Source: Alphaproteobacteria bacterium
Lineage (GTDB): Bacteria > Pseudomonadota > Alphaproteobacteria > RF32 > CAG-239
Assembly: GCA_017471705.1 (NCBI GenBank)
Contig: JAFUSH010000009.1
Span: forward strand, 1-42,039
DNA: 42,039 nucleotides
Direction of reading: 5' to 3'
The notes under the pieces are model-generated. The model did no database searches. It had not been told where the DNA came from and saw nothing but the letters and a program-made list of their open reading frames with translations. Below, in pieces: positions 1 to 7,794 of this stretch (positions within the stretch are counted from its first letter, which is position 1; each line of letters begins with the position of its first letter). Made by a program: the position numbers and the translations under genes.

Positions 1-300
1 TCCCTGTTTGCGTAAATCATCTAATTCTACGCATTCTTTATAGCCACGTTGCAACCGGTCAACACAATTTACAACTATTGCGGTTTTATGTGTTTGCTTT
101 TTTACATAATCCAACATTTCATAAAAAAGTTTGCGTTCACCACGAGTTGAGCTTTCGGTTATGGAAAACACTTGAAGAACTTTAAGTTTTTGAGGCTTAG
201 TCGGTGTTACATTGTCGCAATAATCTTTAACAGATTTAAGCTGAGCATCAATGGAAGCACCTTTTTTCTGTTCTTCCGATGATACGCGAGCAAATAGCCG
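1..300 (-). pseudogene. serine recombinase N-terminal fragment, open at both ends
   Basis: Read on the minus strand, this stretch is open for about 100 codons and carries the resolvase-domain start ARVSSEEQ, with the first Ser of the RVS motif in the catalytic position, followed by GASIDAQ, STRGERK and DRLQRG. These are typical of large serine recombinases that mobilise phages and conjugative elements. The first ten or so residues that normally precede ARVS are missing. Upstream of about base 300 the frame runs antisense through a transposase, so the gene has lost its start. The C-terminal side leaves the window at base 1. I infer a non-functional remnant joined to another mobile element, although a chimeric assembly would look the same. 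Confidence 0.7.
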
Positions 301-688
301 CGCGACTTCCGGTTGTGCTGCCAAGTTTTTGGAAGAAGTTATTAAAGAATATCCTTTCAAAATAGAATCGGTTCAAGTTGACGGCGGAAGCGAGTTTATG
401 AAGGATTTTGAACAGGCTTGTAAAGAAAAAAATATCAAACTTTTTGTTCTTCCGCCTCGTAGTCCTAAATTAAACGGCGGTGTCGAGAGAATTAATCAAA
501 CTTGGAGAACTGAGTTTTATAATTTTAGAGATGATTTGCCGGAAAATATCTTGCAACTATCTGATTTTGTGAAAAATTATCAACATTATTATAATTTTGA
601 CAGACCTCATAAAGCTCTTGATTTTTTTACTCCTTTCGGATACTTTTTTAATATCTCTTCTGCTCCAAAAGAGTCTCATATGTTGTGA
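251..688 (+). pseudogene. IS481-like transposase, C-terminal DDE fragment
   Basis: From about base 290 the frame encodes the second half of an rve-type integrase core: VQVDGGSEF carries the middle Asp, and RSPKLNGGVERINQT followed by EFY carries the final Glu region. The ending FDRPHKALDFFTP is typical of IS481/IS3-like transposases. The first catalytic Asp and the N-terminal helix-turn-helix are absent, because full-length members exceed 300 residues and this fragment has about 130. The first 13 codons of the open frame (bases 251-289) are only the antisense of the recombinase remnant, so the apparent ATG is not a genuine start. No terminal inverted repeat was recognised. It is almost certainly inactive. 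Confidence 0.75.
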
Positions 689-703
689 ACTAGCACAAAA
701 AAC

Positions 704-732
704 TTGACAAAAATATTATATTACGCTAATAT
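704..732 (+). promoter_or_regulatory. near-consensus sigma-70 promoter
   Basis: A perfect -35 hexamer TTGACA (704-709) is followed after exactly 17 bases by TAATAT (727-732), 31 bases before the ATG at 764. An AAGGAG ribosome-binding site lies at 751-756. It drives the 308-codon gene and probably the HAD gene behind it. This is one of the strongest-looking promoters in the window. Confidence 0.75.
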
Positions 733-763
733 GTGCATAATAAAAGCAATAAGGAGATAAAAA

Positions 764-1690
764 ATGGTTTCAGTAGCTGCAGCTGTCGCTGGTGCAAATG
801 CCACTATAAACGCGGAAAAAAATCGTAGACGCAGAGAAGAATTGCTTGATGAAAATATAGAAGAGAGAAACCGATACTGGAAAATAGAAAATAAACGTTT
901 GGCAGAAGAGCGTCGTGAGACAAAAAAATATCTTCACAGAAAAGAAAGTATACATCGAGAAGAAGACAAAGTGCTTAATGCCACCAGATTGGCAATTATT
1001 CGTAAAAAAGTTGCACATAATATTGATAAAAAATTGGGAACTGATTTAGAAGAAAAAAGAATACCCAGATTTGTGAAAAAGGGGATTGAAAAGCCTGTAA
1101 GTAATATCATAGATACACTTTTAAACGAAGATTTTTCTATTAAGAGAAAAAGTTTTATTGTGGAAAGAGCGGAGGAATTAGGTGGAAGAGAAGCAGTTAA
1201 AATTAAATATAAAACCTCTAGAGGACAAACCTTAAGTGTATCCTTTGAATATCATAAAGAACATAATAGCAAAACGAATAGCCTAGCTTGGGAGGGTTTT
1301 CTTAAAACAAAGATATCAATTAACAATATACTGAAATCCAAAAAACTTTTTTCAGAGGAGAGGAGCCTCGGTGTTAAAGATTTAGGGCAACGCAATGAAG
1401 TGCCGTCTAGTTTGGATGACTGTTTATTCTATAAATATTTTGAACATATCAAAGATGAAAAAATACACAATATACTGTCAAAAGCAATGAGAGATGCACG
1501 AAATGCTTTGACGCGTTATTCTGCAGACAGACATGTCAGATTTGATACAAGATATACAAACAAAGAAAGGCTTGTAAAATTGTTCCGAAATTTAAATCAA
1601 ATGACCAATCGGTTGTTTAAGGCTTCGTCCGATCAAAAAGAAAGTGGAACAGAAATATATATAAGAAAATTTAAAAAAGAAAGATACTGA
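764..1690 (+). CDS. unknown 308-residue basic protein
   Basis: I do not recognise this protein. It opens with a short Ala/Val stretch (about residues 2-15, too short and polar for a clear signal peptide). A long, highly charged Lys/Arg/Glu-rich helical region follows to about residue 100 (likely coiled coil), then a more globular part with alternating beta-like segments (residues 130-190) and a second helical, basic part to the end. There are very few Cys and no P-loop, HTH or nuclease motif that I can see. The start is well supported by AAGGAG seven bases upstream and a strong promoter. Only five bases separate its stop from the downstream HAD gene, so the two are probably cotranscribed. The position beside recombinase and transposase debris suggests acquired DNA. 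Confidence 0.75.
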   Translation: MVSVAAAVAGANATINAEKNRRRREELLDENIEERNRYWKIENKRLAEERRETKKYLHRKESIHREEDKVLNATRLAIIRKKVAHNIDKKLGTDLEEKRIPRFVKKGIEKPVSNIIDTLLNEDFSIKRKSFIVERAEELGGREAVKIKYKTSRGQTLSVSFEYHKEHNSKTNSLAWEGFLKTKISINNILKSKKLFSEERSLGVKDLGQRNEVPSSLDDCLFYKYFEHIKDEKIHNILSKAMRDARNALTRYSADRHVRFDTRYTNKERLVKLFRNLNQMTNRLFKASSDQKESGTEIYIRKFKKERY

Positions 1691-1695
1691 CAAGT

Positions 1696-2412
1696 ATGAA
1701 CAAATTAATTATTTGGGATTTTGACGGCGTTATTGCAGATAGCGAAAAATTGTGGGTTTCTGTTTGGCTTGAAACATTGCAAAAAGAAAAAAATATTTCT
1801 CTATCAGAGGATGAAAAACTTAATTTATTGGTTGGAATCGCAGATAAAAACAAAAAAATAAATTTAGAAAAATATTTTTCGAATTTAACTTTAGATGATG
1901 ATTTTATGCAAAAAATTGATGCCGGAGAAAAATATAAAGGTATGCACTTTATGCAACCTATTGATGGTGTTGAAGATGTAATGAGTGATAATCGTTTTGC
2001 TCATTGTATTGCCACCGGTGCCACCAAAGAACAGCATGCTTGGAAAATGACGCAATTTAAGTGGATTGAAAGATATATGTCACCGAATGACTATTTTACC
2101 GTGGATATGGTTAAACAAGGAAAACCGGAGCCGGATATATTTCTGTTAGCTGCTGAAACAAAAGGATATAAACCCCAAAATTGTATCGTTATCGGCGACA
2201 GTTTGAATGATTTTAAGGCTGCCAGTGCCGCAGGAATGAAAAGTATTGCTTTTGTCGGAGCAGAGGGAAATAATACTCCGGAATATCGCCAAAAATGTAT
2301 TGACACAGGGGTTGTTGCGGTTTGTGCGTCTATGAAAGAAGTAAAACAAGTCCTAAATAATTTTGCCACGGAAATAAATTTGTTTAATGCAAAAGATTCT
2401 TATTCAAGATAA
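1696..2412 (+). CDS. HAD-family phosphatase (copy 1)
   Basis: A 238-residue haloacid-dehalogenase hydrolase of the beta-phosphoglucomutase-like subfamily. Motif I is DFDGVIADS (nucleophile Asp8, acid/base Asp10), motif II centres on Thr107 in ATGAT, motif III is the Lys in KQGKPEPD (about 143) and motif IV is GDSLNDFKAA (Asp168, Asp172). The segment between motif I and motif II is the helical cap. Such enzymes dephosphorylate small phosphorylated metabolites; the substrate cannot be read from sequence. It is clearly paralogous to the gene at 8237-8905, with long identical stretches around every motif, but has about 16 extra C-terminal residues. It starts five bases after the upstream gene with only a weak ribosome-binding site, suggesting translational coupling. 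Confidence 0.9.
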   Translation: MNKLIIWDFDGVIADSEKLWVSVWLETLQKEKNISLSEDEKLNLLVGIADKNKKINLEKYFSNLTLDDDFMQKIDAGEKYKGMHFMQPIDGVEDVMSDNRFAHCIATGATKEQHAWKMTQFKWIERYMSPNDYFTVDMVKQGKPEPDIFLLAAETKGYKPQNCIVIGDSLNDFKAASAAGMKSIAFVGAEGNNTPEYRQKCIDTGVVAVCASMKEVKQVLNNFATEINLFNAKDSYSR

Positions 2413-2456
2413 AAGGTTATGAATTTTTTCTTTTAATATAGCAAATTCTTGCGCAT

Positions 2457-2478
2457 AATTAGTCCGATAAGTGCAAAG
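2457..2478. repeat. boundary motif, copy R0
   Basis: Contains AGTCCGATAA (2461-2470) just beyond the stop codon of the minus-strand Bro/DinD-like gene. The 22 bases match 18 of 22 with 8033-8054 at the far end of the minus-strand block. The AGTCCGATAA core recurs at 5034-5043 and 6394-6403. Confidence 0.5.
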
Positions 2479-2496
2479 CAACTGGTTATGAATGGT

Positions 2497-3351
2497 TTAT
2501 TCACAATCCTTCGATTTGTTAATACTTTTCTGCTTTTTCTTAGTTGGCAAATAATTTTCATCCGTGACAACTTTTTGACCTGTTCGCTCTTCAAAATCTT
2601 CTCGGGCGCGTTTGGAAATATTTCCGCCGATTTTTGCTGCTTTTTTATTTTCTTTCATTCCTGTTGCGCTGGTGTTTTCTGCAACCTGACGAGTTGAAAG
2701 CTCCGCTAATGCGGTAAAGATAAGTTCGGCTTCACTCATATGGTCGCGCAAATTCTGCGATTTTAATCCCTTGAGTTGCTTATGTTCTTTTACAGACAAT
2801 CCCGACCATTCTTGATGAATGATCTTTGTTAAAATTGCATATTCTTCATCTTTGGTAATGTTGTGTTCTTTCCAATAATCAGTCAACTTATTGCGTGTTT
2901 CCTGCCCCATCATACGTTGCTGTATCCATTTTTCGGAGTGCCCAAGTTTTTGCCAATTTTCACGTGCACGGTTAATACTGATTGCAGGATCAATGGTTTC
3001 TTTCATCCGTTCATAACCGACTTTAGCTAACCACTGCTTAATCGGTTCGGCTTTGGGACTCGGAACTGATTGCACAATACGGAGCATTGTCTCGGCATCG
3101 GCGACTGTTGTTAAATATTTTTTACCATCGGCAGATTCTAATTTCAGTTGGTGACAATTTGTCACCGACTGCTCGGCGCCCTCATTTCTAAGACGTTCTG
3201 CTAATTTATTCCAATATTTTCGTGCTGTTTGATAATCTTTTTCTAAAAGAATTACCATAACATCAACCACTGAAAAATACCAAACGTCTTTTTCTTCATC
3301 ATAAATTGAGCGGATTTTATTTTGTTCAAAAAGTTTAACATCATTTTTCAT
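2497..3351 (-). CDS. Bro-N / DinD-like protein
   Basis: A 284-residue protein resembling the DNA-damage-inducible protein D (DinD) and phage antirepressor (Bro-N) group. The N-terminal part has the Bro-N pattern (IRSIYDEEKDVWYFSVVDV, then a segment on YQTARKYWNKL and TTVADAETMLRIVQ). The C-terminal half is the helical DinD-like extension, ending in a basic Lys-rich tail. E. coli DinD interacts with RecA filaments; function here is only inferred. The frame is open from a TTG at 3363, but the ATG at 3351 has a GAGG motif at normal distance and is preferred. It is the last unit of the minus-strand accessory block and converges on HAD copy 1, with no clear terminator between them. Confidence 0.75.
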   Translation of the reverse strand: MKNDVKLFEQNKIRSIYDEEKDVWYFSVVDVMVILLEKDYQTARKYWNKLAERLRNEGAEQSVTNCHQLKLESADGKKYLTTVADAETMLRIVQSVPSPKAEPIKQWLAKVGYERMKETIDPAISINRARENWQKLGHSEKWIQQRMMGQETRNKLTDYWKEHNITKDEEYAILTKIIHQEWSGLSVKEHKQLKGLKSQNLRDHMSEAELIFTALAELSTRQVAENTSATGMKENKKAAKIGGNISKRAREDFEERTGQKVVTDENYLPTKKKQKSINKSKDCE

Positions 3352-3449
3352 TATATACCTCAAAACAACAGTTCTATATTTGTTCTTATTTTAGAGAAAA
3401 AAGTTAAAATATAAATAACAAAACAAAGATATTAACAATTATCTACTTT

Positions 3450-3506
3450 TAAAAGCAACTCCAGATTATATCCCAACTGCTTATAATCATCATAATTTTC
3501 AGTCCG
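3450..3506. repeat. intergenic repeat R1
   Basis: These 57 bases align without gaps to 6343-6399 with 48 identities, a true homologous repeat in non-coding DNA. The 3' part shares the segment ending CATAATTTTCAGTCCG with the copies at 5008-5043 and 6343-6403. On the minus strand the copies can be read as short related peptides (RTENYDDYK...), so they may descend from the end of a lost coding region. This copy has no gene directly beside it. Confidence 0.7.
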
Positions 3507-3651
3507 GAATCGTAGCGCCGGAAGAAATCGGCGCAAGATTGACGACGAAGAATGAGCCGGCCGCTTGCGGTGCGCAGTGCGAAGCGCGCGCACATAATCG
3601 CAAAGCAAAAGCGCACCATTTTTGAAAACCGTTCCGAAAGGAGCGGTTTTT
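3505..3651 (+). ncRNA. GC-rich structured island, candidate RNA ending in a terminator
   Basis: About 60% G+C over bases 3505-3605 by hand count, against a strongly AT-rich background. Inverted repeats lie in series: GCGCCG with CGGCGC around an 8-base loop (from about 3513), and GTGCGC with GCGCAC (about 3571-3594). The island is followed by a perfect GAAA-tetraloop hairpin and T-run at 3625-3651. In AT-rich genomes such islands are often structured RNAs. I cannot match it to a known family, and a REP-like element or imported DNA is also possible. No protein-like frame convinced me. Confidence 0.35.
3625..3651 (+). terminator. rho-independent terminator with GAAA loop
   Basis: Stem arms 3625-3635 and 3640-3650 pair over 11 bases with one G-T wobble, closed by a GAAA tetraloop and followed by a T-run (647-651). 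A-richness on the other side makes it potentially bidirectional. It ends the GC-rich island; no protein gene feeds into it from the left on the plus strand. Confidence 0.7.
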
Positions 3652-3673
3652 GCTTTGTCGGGGCTAGCTCACA

Positions 3674-3731
3674 AAAAGTCCGATTTTTTCGTTTCCCCAA
3701 AAAACATTTTTTCAAAACTTATCGGACTTTT
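3674..3731. repeat. inverted repeat carrying AGTCCGAT
   Basis: AAAAGTCCGAT at 3674-3684 is mirrored perfectly by ATCGGACTTTT at 3721-3731, 11 base pairs around a 36-base AT-rich loop. The arm contains the same AGTCCGAT core that lies behind neighbouring genes. A further AGTCCGAT (3776-3783) abuts the stop codon of the NERD gene. Bases 3652-3783 hold nothing else that I recognise. Confidence 0.6.
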
Positions 3732-3783
3732 GAGAGAAAAGCTAATAAAATCAAGCAGTTTGATAAATCAATCCCAGTCCGAT

Positions 3784-4521
3784 TTATCTGTCTGAATGGG
3801 TATAATGACATCTTGGATAATTGCTGCATCCGTAAAATTCTCCATATCGTCCTTTTCGTAAAACCAATGGTGCACCGCATTTCGGACAAATACCTTGTTG
3901 CACGTTAAGTGCTTCTATCATAACATTACTTCTAATCTCAGCCACGTGCTGCTGTTTCATATCCGGAGAATTTATGTTAATCGCTTTAATTCGTCCAACT
4001 ATGCCATCTATCTGCGTTTTATCAAACTTAATATCAGTATGCCGTTTAATTTCGCTATAAATTTGAGAGATGTAAATAATCGGTGTTTCGGTCTCCACTT
4101 TAAGTGAACAATTACCGGAAAAAGCAATAATCGGTATAAAATTGTCCTCAATGATATAAAGTTCGTTCTTAAGAGCAAGTATATGACTCTTGTTCTGCTT
4201 TATAGGATTATAAAATGAGTTTTTGTGACCAAAAATGTTCTGAGTCCACTGCTTTGAATTTTCATAGCCGGTTATCCAACCGGAATAATTTTTAGTTTCA
4301 ATCACGAAAATCCCATAGATTGAAACAACTATATGGTCAATTTGTGATGTATATCCATTTGTTTGAATAATTACATCGTTGATAATTTTATAATCCTCTT
4401 CCGGTAATAACGATAAAATTCCGGCCACTTTCATTTCTCCCCATTTTCCCTTTATATCAGAAGAATAGGGTTTGAAAAAAAAGATAACTGCAAGGACTAT
4501 AAATCCAACTATAAATTCCAT
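3784..4521 (-). CDS. NERD nuclease-like membrane protein with zinc finger
   Basis: A 245-residue protein. Residues 2-17 are a single hydrophobic segment, so the body is probably membrane-tethered in the cytoplasm. Residues about 25-140 are a NERD domain, a nuclease-related fold of the PD-(D/E)XK type, with Asp62 in QIDHIVVS and Glu75/Lys77 in [13 protein letters not shown] forming the expected active-site pattern. The C-terminus is a topoisomerase I-type zinc ribbon with Cys212, Cys215, Cys232 and Cys238 ([13 protein letters not shown], then GCSNYPRC). NERD proteins act on or sense nucleic acids and are common in mobile DNA and defence contexts; the specific role is not known. All key residues are present, so the gene looks intact. 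Confidence 0.85.
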   Translation of the reverse strand: MEFIVGFIVLAVIFFFKPYSSDIKGKWGEMKVAGILSLLPEEDYKIINDVIIQTNGYTSQIDHIVVSIYGIFVIETKNYSGWITGYENSKQWTQNIFGHKNSFYNPIKQNKSHILALKNELYIIEDNFIPIIAFSGNCSLKVETETPIIYISQIYSEIKRHTDIKFDKTQIDGIVGRIKAININSPDMKQQHVAEIRSNVMIEALNVQQGICPKCGAPLVLRKGRYGEFYGCSNYPRCHYTHSDR

Positions 4522-4546
4522 TATTAATTCTTTCTACTCATCGAAA

Positions 4547-4909
4547 TTAATTTTTAGAATTTAGGTATTGTAGATTTACAGCTTTGCAGGCATATATTAA
4601 ATATCGTCTATATGTATTAAAAGATGTTCCCGAAGTATTCATATTATATGAAGAGAAACCACCAAAAGAATTTTCTCTGCCTTTAGTATTAAAATCTAAA
4701 AAATTTCCAGCAGGTGTTTCTGATGACATTACAATATCATATCCTGCAGGACAAATTCTATTTGCCTCAATAAAACAATCACCAAAATCGGTCCAACTGC
4801 AATCTGTCTGATAAACTTCGTGTCCTTGCTCATTAGAATATAAGAAACGACTTTGATTGTGAACACATCCACCAAGTAAAACAAATATTACTAAAATCAG
4901 TTTTTTCAT
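4547..4909 (-). CDS. small putative lipoprotein
   Basis: A 120-residue protein with a lipoprotein signal: MKKLILVIFVLLGGC, lipobox LGGC, lipidated Cys15. The mature part has a Cys pattern (DCSWTDFGDC, then ICPAGYDIV) and a later Cys near the end. It has no enzyme motif and I do not recognise the family. An AGGAG ribosome-binding site supports the start. It lies 25 bases before the NERD gene and may share its transcript. Its promoter region is a near copy of the one in front of the HD gene at 7735. Confidence 0.75.
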   Translation of the reverse strand: MKKLILVIFVLLGGCVHNQSRFLYSNEQGHEVYQTDCSWTDFGDCFIEANRICPAGYDIVMSSETPAGNFLDFNTKGRENSFGGFSSYNMNTSGTSFNTYRRYLIYACKAVNLQYLNSKN

Positions 4910-4934
4910 TCCATATCTCCTAAAACTTTTGTTT

Positions 4935-4963
4935 AGGATACAAAACTATAAGCTTTCTTTCAA
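4935..4963 (-). promoter_or_regulatory. promoter of the lipoprotein gene (repeated block)
   Basis: On the minus strand, TTGAAA (4958-4963) and TATCCT (4935-4940) are separated by 17 bases, about 25 bases before the ATG. The -35 and the 37 bases upstream belong to a block repeated in front of the HD gene (7789-7831). Confidence 0.65.
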
Positions 4964-5000
4964 TATGCTTTTATATATTTTCCTATGTTTTCTCTATCCT
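4958..5000. repeat. promoter-block repeat, copy 1
   Basis: These 43 bases match 7789-7831 at 41 positions. Both copies end at the -35 element of a minus-strand gene, and both lie downstream of Fic sequence (an intact gene here, a remnant there). The simplest reading is an old duplication of a Fic-plus-promoter segment. Confidence 0.85.
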
Positions 5001-5007
5001 ATCTCTC

Positions 5008-5043
5008 AGCTGCCTATACTCATCGTAATTTTCAGTCCGATAA
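5008..5043. repeat. intergenic repeat R2
   Basis: These 36 bases, ending in AGTCCGATAA, match 32 of 36 with 6368-6403. The copy sits 32 bases beyond the stop of the Fic gene at 5076, the same relative place as R3 behind the second Fic gene. Confidence 0.8.
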
Positions 5044-5075
5044 GTGTATCATAGTGCGTTTCATTACAGCGTTTA

Positions 5076-6158
5076 TTATAATATCAGCTTTTCATATTCT
5101 TTAGCTAAGCTATAAGTGCGGTTTTTACGAGCCTTATTGACAATGCTCAAAAATCCTTCTTGTACCCATTTGTTCAAGATTAGTCTTGCTGATTGTGATG
5201 ACAAATTTAAATATTCACCTGCTTGTATGGATGTTATTTCCTCAAATTCGGTAAATAATTCCAGAATTTTGCGTTGTTTAATATCTAATTTACGTAGTAT
5301 TGGCGAAATATCAGCTTTACCGGTTATATCTTTTTCTTTGGCTTTAATTTCAATGTTTGTAAATGCATTGGCTACACCTCTGATGAAATATTCAAGCCAA
5401 GATGTTAAATCTGCTTCATTTCTGCCAAAGTAGTAATTATGATGCGGATGGGTTGCCAGTGCTTTATAATAGTCACCTAAGTTTTTAGCATAATATTCTT
5501 CCAAGGAATAAATACCTTTTAAGCCATAACCGAATTTACGCATAATATAACTGGTAATTAAACGAGCGGTACGACCATTTCCATCAAAATATGGGTGAAT
5601 AGTTACAAATTGATAATGAAATAAACCTGCAACAATCGGTGTTGGCAATGTGTTAATATTATCTTGTACCCATTTAACTAAATCATCCATCATTATTGGG
5701 ACATCTTTTGTTTCTGGTGGCAAGTAAACAAGTGCACCGTCTGAGCTGTCATAAATTGCGTTTTGAGCATCTCGATAAGGAATATTTTTTTTACTTCCTT
5801 CAATAATACTATGGATTTTCTGAATAAAGCTTAACGAAAATGGTGAATGACTATCTAAATATTTCTCCATATAGTTTATAGCTTCGTAGTAGGATTTGAC
5901 TTCCTTTTCATCATGTCCTTGGTAATTCTTAGCAGACTTATTAGAAGTATATAGAGCATTTTCAACTTGTTTTAATGTCAAACGATTACCTTCAATTTGA
6001 GTTGAATAGTGTGTTTGCGATATTTTAGCTGTTTTGTGTAATGAAGACAGTAAAACAGGTGACAATGGTTGATCATCAAAAGAATTTTTAACGGTTTCTA
6101 TCTTGGTTAAATCTTTCAGTATTTCTTTGGTAATTGTATATTTAGGTGTCCAATTCAT
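5076..6158 (-). CDS. Fic-family AMPylase, class II, with C-terminal winged helix
   Basis: A 360-residue Fic protein. The core motif HPYFDGNGRTAR (His188 to Arg199) is complete, including the catalytic His and the phosphate-binding GNGR, so it should transfer AMP (or a related group) from nucleotide to a protein hydroxyl. Residues 52-57 read STQIEG, the SxxxE(G/N) inhibitory helix placed N-terminal to the Fic core, which defines class II self-inhibited enzymes. The N-terminus matches the Fic-N/DUF4172 type, and residues about 285-355 form a predicted winged helix (IKQRKILELF, then SIQAGEYLNLS). Targets are unknown. It has its own promoter. A frameshifted remnant of residues about 95-145 is found at 7855-7999. 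Confidence 0.93.
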   Translation of the reverse strand: MNWTPKYTITKEILKDLTKIETVKNSFDDQPLSPVLLSSLHKTAKISQTHYSTQIEGNRLTLKQVENALYTSNKSAKNYQGHDEKEVKSYYEAINYMEKYLDSHSPFSLSFIQKIHSIIEGSKKNIPYRDAQNAIYDSSDGALVYLPPETKDVPIMMDDLVKWVQDNINTLPTPIVAGLFHYQFVTIHPYFDGNGRTARLITSYIMRKFGYGLKGIYSLEEYYAKNLGDYYKALATHPHHNYYFGRNEADLTSWLEYFIRGVANAFTNIEIKAKEKDITGKADISPILRKLDIKQRKILELFTEFEEITSIQAGEYLNLSSQSARLILNKWVQEGFLSIVNKARKNRTYSLAKEYEKLIL

Positions 6159-6184
6159 AATTTTTTCCTTTTATTTTATGATTA

Positions 6185-6213
6185 TTCTATGATTAAATTA
6201 TGAATAAATCAAT
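6185..6213 (-). promoter_or_regulatory. promoter of the class II fic gene
   Basis: On the minus strand, TTGATT (6208-6213) and TAGAAT (6185-6190) are separated by 17 bases and lie 27 bases from the ATG at 6158. An AAGGA-type ribosome-binding site follows. The remainder of the gap up to R3 is AT-rich, with nothing else that I recognise. Confidence 0.65.
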
Positions 6214-6342
6214 AATAAAATAGGATTAACTAACGATTTTTTGATTTTTCCATTAAGTGATTTTAAAGTCAAATAATCGGATTTTTGATATTTAAGCAAG
6301 GAGAAGTTGCAAGTTGTTTGTTTCTTGTTGGTCGTCTTGGTC

Positions 6343-6403
6343 TAAAAGCAGCTCCAACTTATATTCTAGCTACTTGTAATCATCGTAATTTTCAGTCCGA
6401 TAA
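6343..6403. repeat. intergenic repeat R3
   Basis: The longest copy. Bases 6343-6399 match R1 (3450-3506) at 48 of 57 positions, and 6368-6403 match R2 at 32 of 36. It ends in AGTCCGATAA, 21 bases from the stop of the second Fic gene. Confidence 0.8.
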
Positions 6404-6424
6404 TCGCACGCGGATATACATAAG

Positions 6425-7036
6425 TTACGAGAGTAACTTATGTATATCATATTCGTCATAACCTTCATAATAATAACTGATATCAATGCCTTTCATAAAT
6501 ACTTCACGCTCATTAATTTTATCTGTTAAGGCATTTTTCAAAAGGTGTTTAATTTCAATATCTTTTATCGGGCTTCGTTCCATTGCCGATAAATAATCTT
6601 CCTTATCAATTTTATTCCAATCCACAACCCTTTTCAGTTCTTTTTTGAATATTAAATCAAGCCAGATTCTAGTTGCTCGTCCGTTACCTTCTCTGAATGG
6701 ATGTGCAATATTCATCTCCACATATTTTTCAACAATTTCATCAAAAGTTGATTGCGGCATTTTCTCTATATTTTTTAATGATTGCTCTAAATACATAACC
6801 GGAGCAAAACGGAAATTGCCTTTAGATATGTTTACATCGCGTATAATACCTGCAAAGTCATAAATATCTTCAAACAAAAATTTATGTATTTGCTGCAATC
6901 CCTCAACCGTACCAGCCTTTATTGTATCAATTTTACCGCTATCAAAAAGTTTTATAGCTTTTTCTTTGCTTATTTTTTCCTCTGTTTTATTGAGTTCTAT
7001 CTGATTTGCGATATTTAATTTGTTTGTTAAGACCAT
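6425..7036 (-). CDS. Fic-family AMPylase, class III
   Basis: A compact 203-residue Fic protein. The active-site motif [12 protein letters not shown] (His112 to Arg123) is complete, and a flap region [19 protein letters not shown] precedes it, as in cell-filamentation/NmFic-like proteins. Near the C-terminus SYYYEG (Ser187 to Gly192) fits the SxxxE(G/N) inhibitory helix, here placed after the core, which is the class III arrangement. Such enzymes modify host or self proteins such as gyrase and topoisomerase IV in some species; the target here is unknown. No antitoxin-like small gene lies beside it, consistent with self-inhibition. It follows the HD gene by 90 bases. Confidence 0.92.
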   Translation of the reverse strand: MVLTNKLNIANQIELNKTEEKISKEKAIKLFDSGKIDTIKAGTVEGLQQIHKFLFEDIYDFAGIIRDVNISKGNFRFAPVMYLEQSLKNIEKMPQSTFDEIVEKYVEMNIAHPFREGNGRATRIWLDLIFKKELKRVVDWNKIDKEDYLSAMERSPIKDIEIKHLLKNALTDKINEREVFMKGIDISYYYEGYDEYDIHKLLS

Positions 7037-7126
7037 AAGTGTTCCTTTTCATTAACGTATTCATAACATTTTTTAAAGTCGTAATGACAATATATTGCAC
7101 AAATACTAAAATTTACATAACAACAA

Positions 7127-7735
7127 CTAGTTGAAAAAATCATAGATATTATGACCTATTTTATTATCAAAATACTTTTTTATTTCATTACTGTCTATTA
7201 AAATATCATCAACATTTACATTTCCGTGACGTTCAATAAATTCTGCCGCACGCTGCTCTAATGTAACAAAACCATTTTTATTTGCAAGGTTATCACATAA
7301 TTGAATTAAATAATCCTCATCAACGGGTTTATTATTTTCAATAAAATCAACACTAAATTGGTAATCATCTTTTTTACCATAGAATAAGTTTTTACACTTT
7401 TCATACTGCGGTAATTTACTCCACGGAAACATATGAACTAAACAAATTCGTGCGACATCTTTATCTTGATTTATTAATTTTTCATACCCTAATATACCGT
7501 GAAAACGCTGAACTCTGTCTTCTTCTGTTCTGCAAATATCATGCAACAATCCCATAATATAAACTTTGTCCGGATTCATAGTGCTTATCTCTGATGCAAT
7601 CATTTTTGCAATTTGAGCTGTTCCGTACACGTGATTTTCGTAAGTGTACCAAGTTTTAGGATCCCTTCCCAAAGCTATTTCATTTTGCTTTAATTCATTA
7701 ATTAAATTTTGTGCTTTTGAAATTGATATTGTCAT
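7127..7735 (-). CDS. HD-domain phosphohydrolase
   Basis: A 202-residue protein with a metal-binding HD signature: His35 (ENHVYGTAQIA), His65-Asp66 (GLLHDICRT), His101 (CLVHMFPW) and Asp148 (QLCDNLAN). HD proteins hydrolyse phosphate esters, often of nucleotides or cyclic nucleotides. The closest-looking relatives are small stand-alone HDIG-type proteins; the substrate cannot be told. It sits at the start of the minus-strand block under a promoter shared in sequence with the lipoprotein gene. The motifs are complete and the frame intact. Confidence 0.82.
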   Translation of the reverse strand: MTISISKAQNLINELKQNEIALGRDPKTWYTYENHVYGTAQIAKMIASEISTMNPDKVYIMGLLHDICRTEEDRVQRFHGILGYEKLINQDKDVARICLVHMFPWSKLPQYEKCKNLFYGKKDDYQFSVDFIENNKPVDEDYLIQLCDNLANKNGFVTLEQRAAEFIERHGNVNVDDILIDSNEIKKYFDNKIGHNIYDFFN

Positions 7736-7765
7736 ATTTATTACCTCTATTTTTTCATTTTGTTC

Positions 7766-7794
7766 AGAATATAAAACAATGGATTTTCTTTCAA
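7766..7794 (-). promoter_or_regulatory. promoter of the HD gene (repeated block)
   Basis: On the minus strand, TTGAAA (7789-7794) and TATTCT (7766-7771) have a 17-base spacer, the same layout as at 4935-4963. A GAGG ribosome-binding site precedes the ATG at 7735. Confidence 0.65.

Noticed and set aside
3449..3908. Open frames of 88 and 118 codons on both strands across the GC-rich island
   Set aside because: Composition is odd, no ribosome-binding site is present, they run through hairpins and the terminator, and neither looks like a folded protein.
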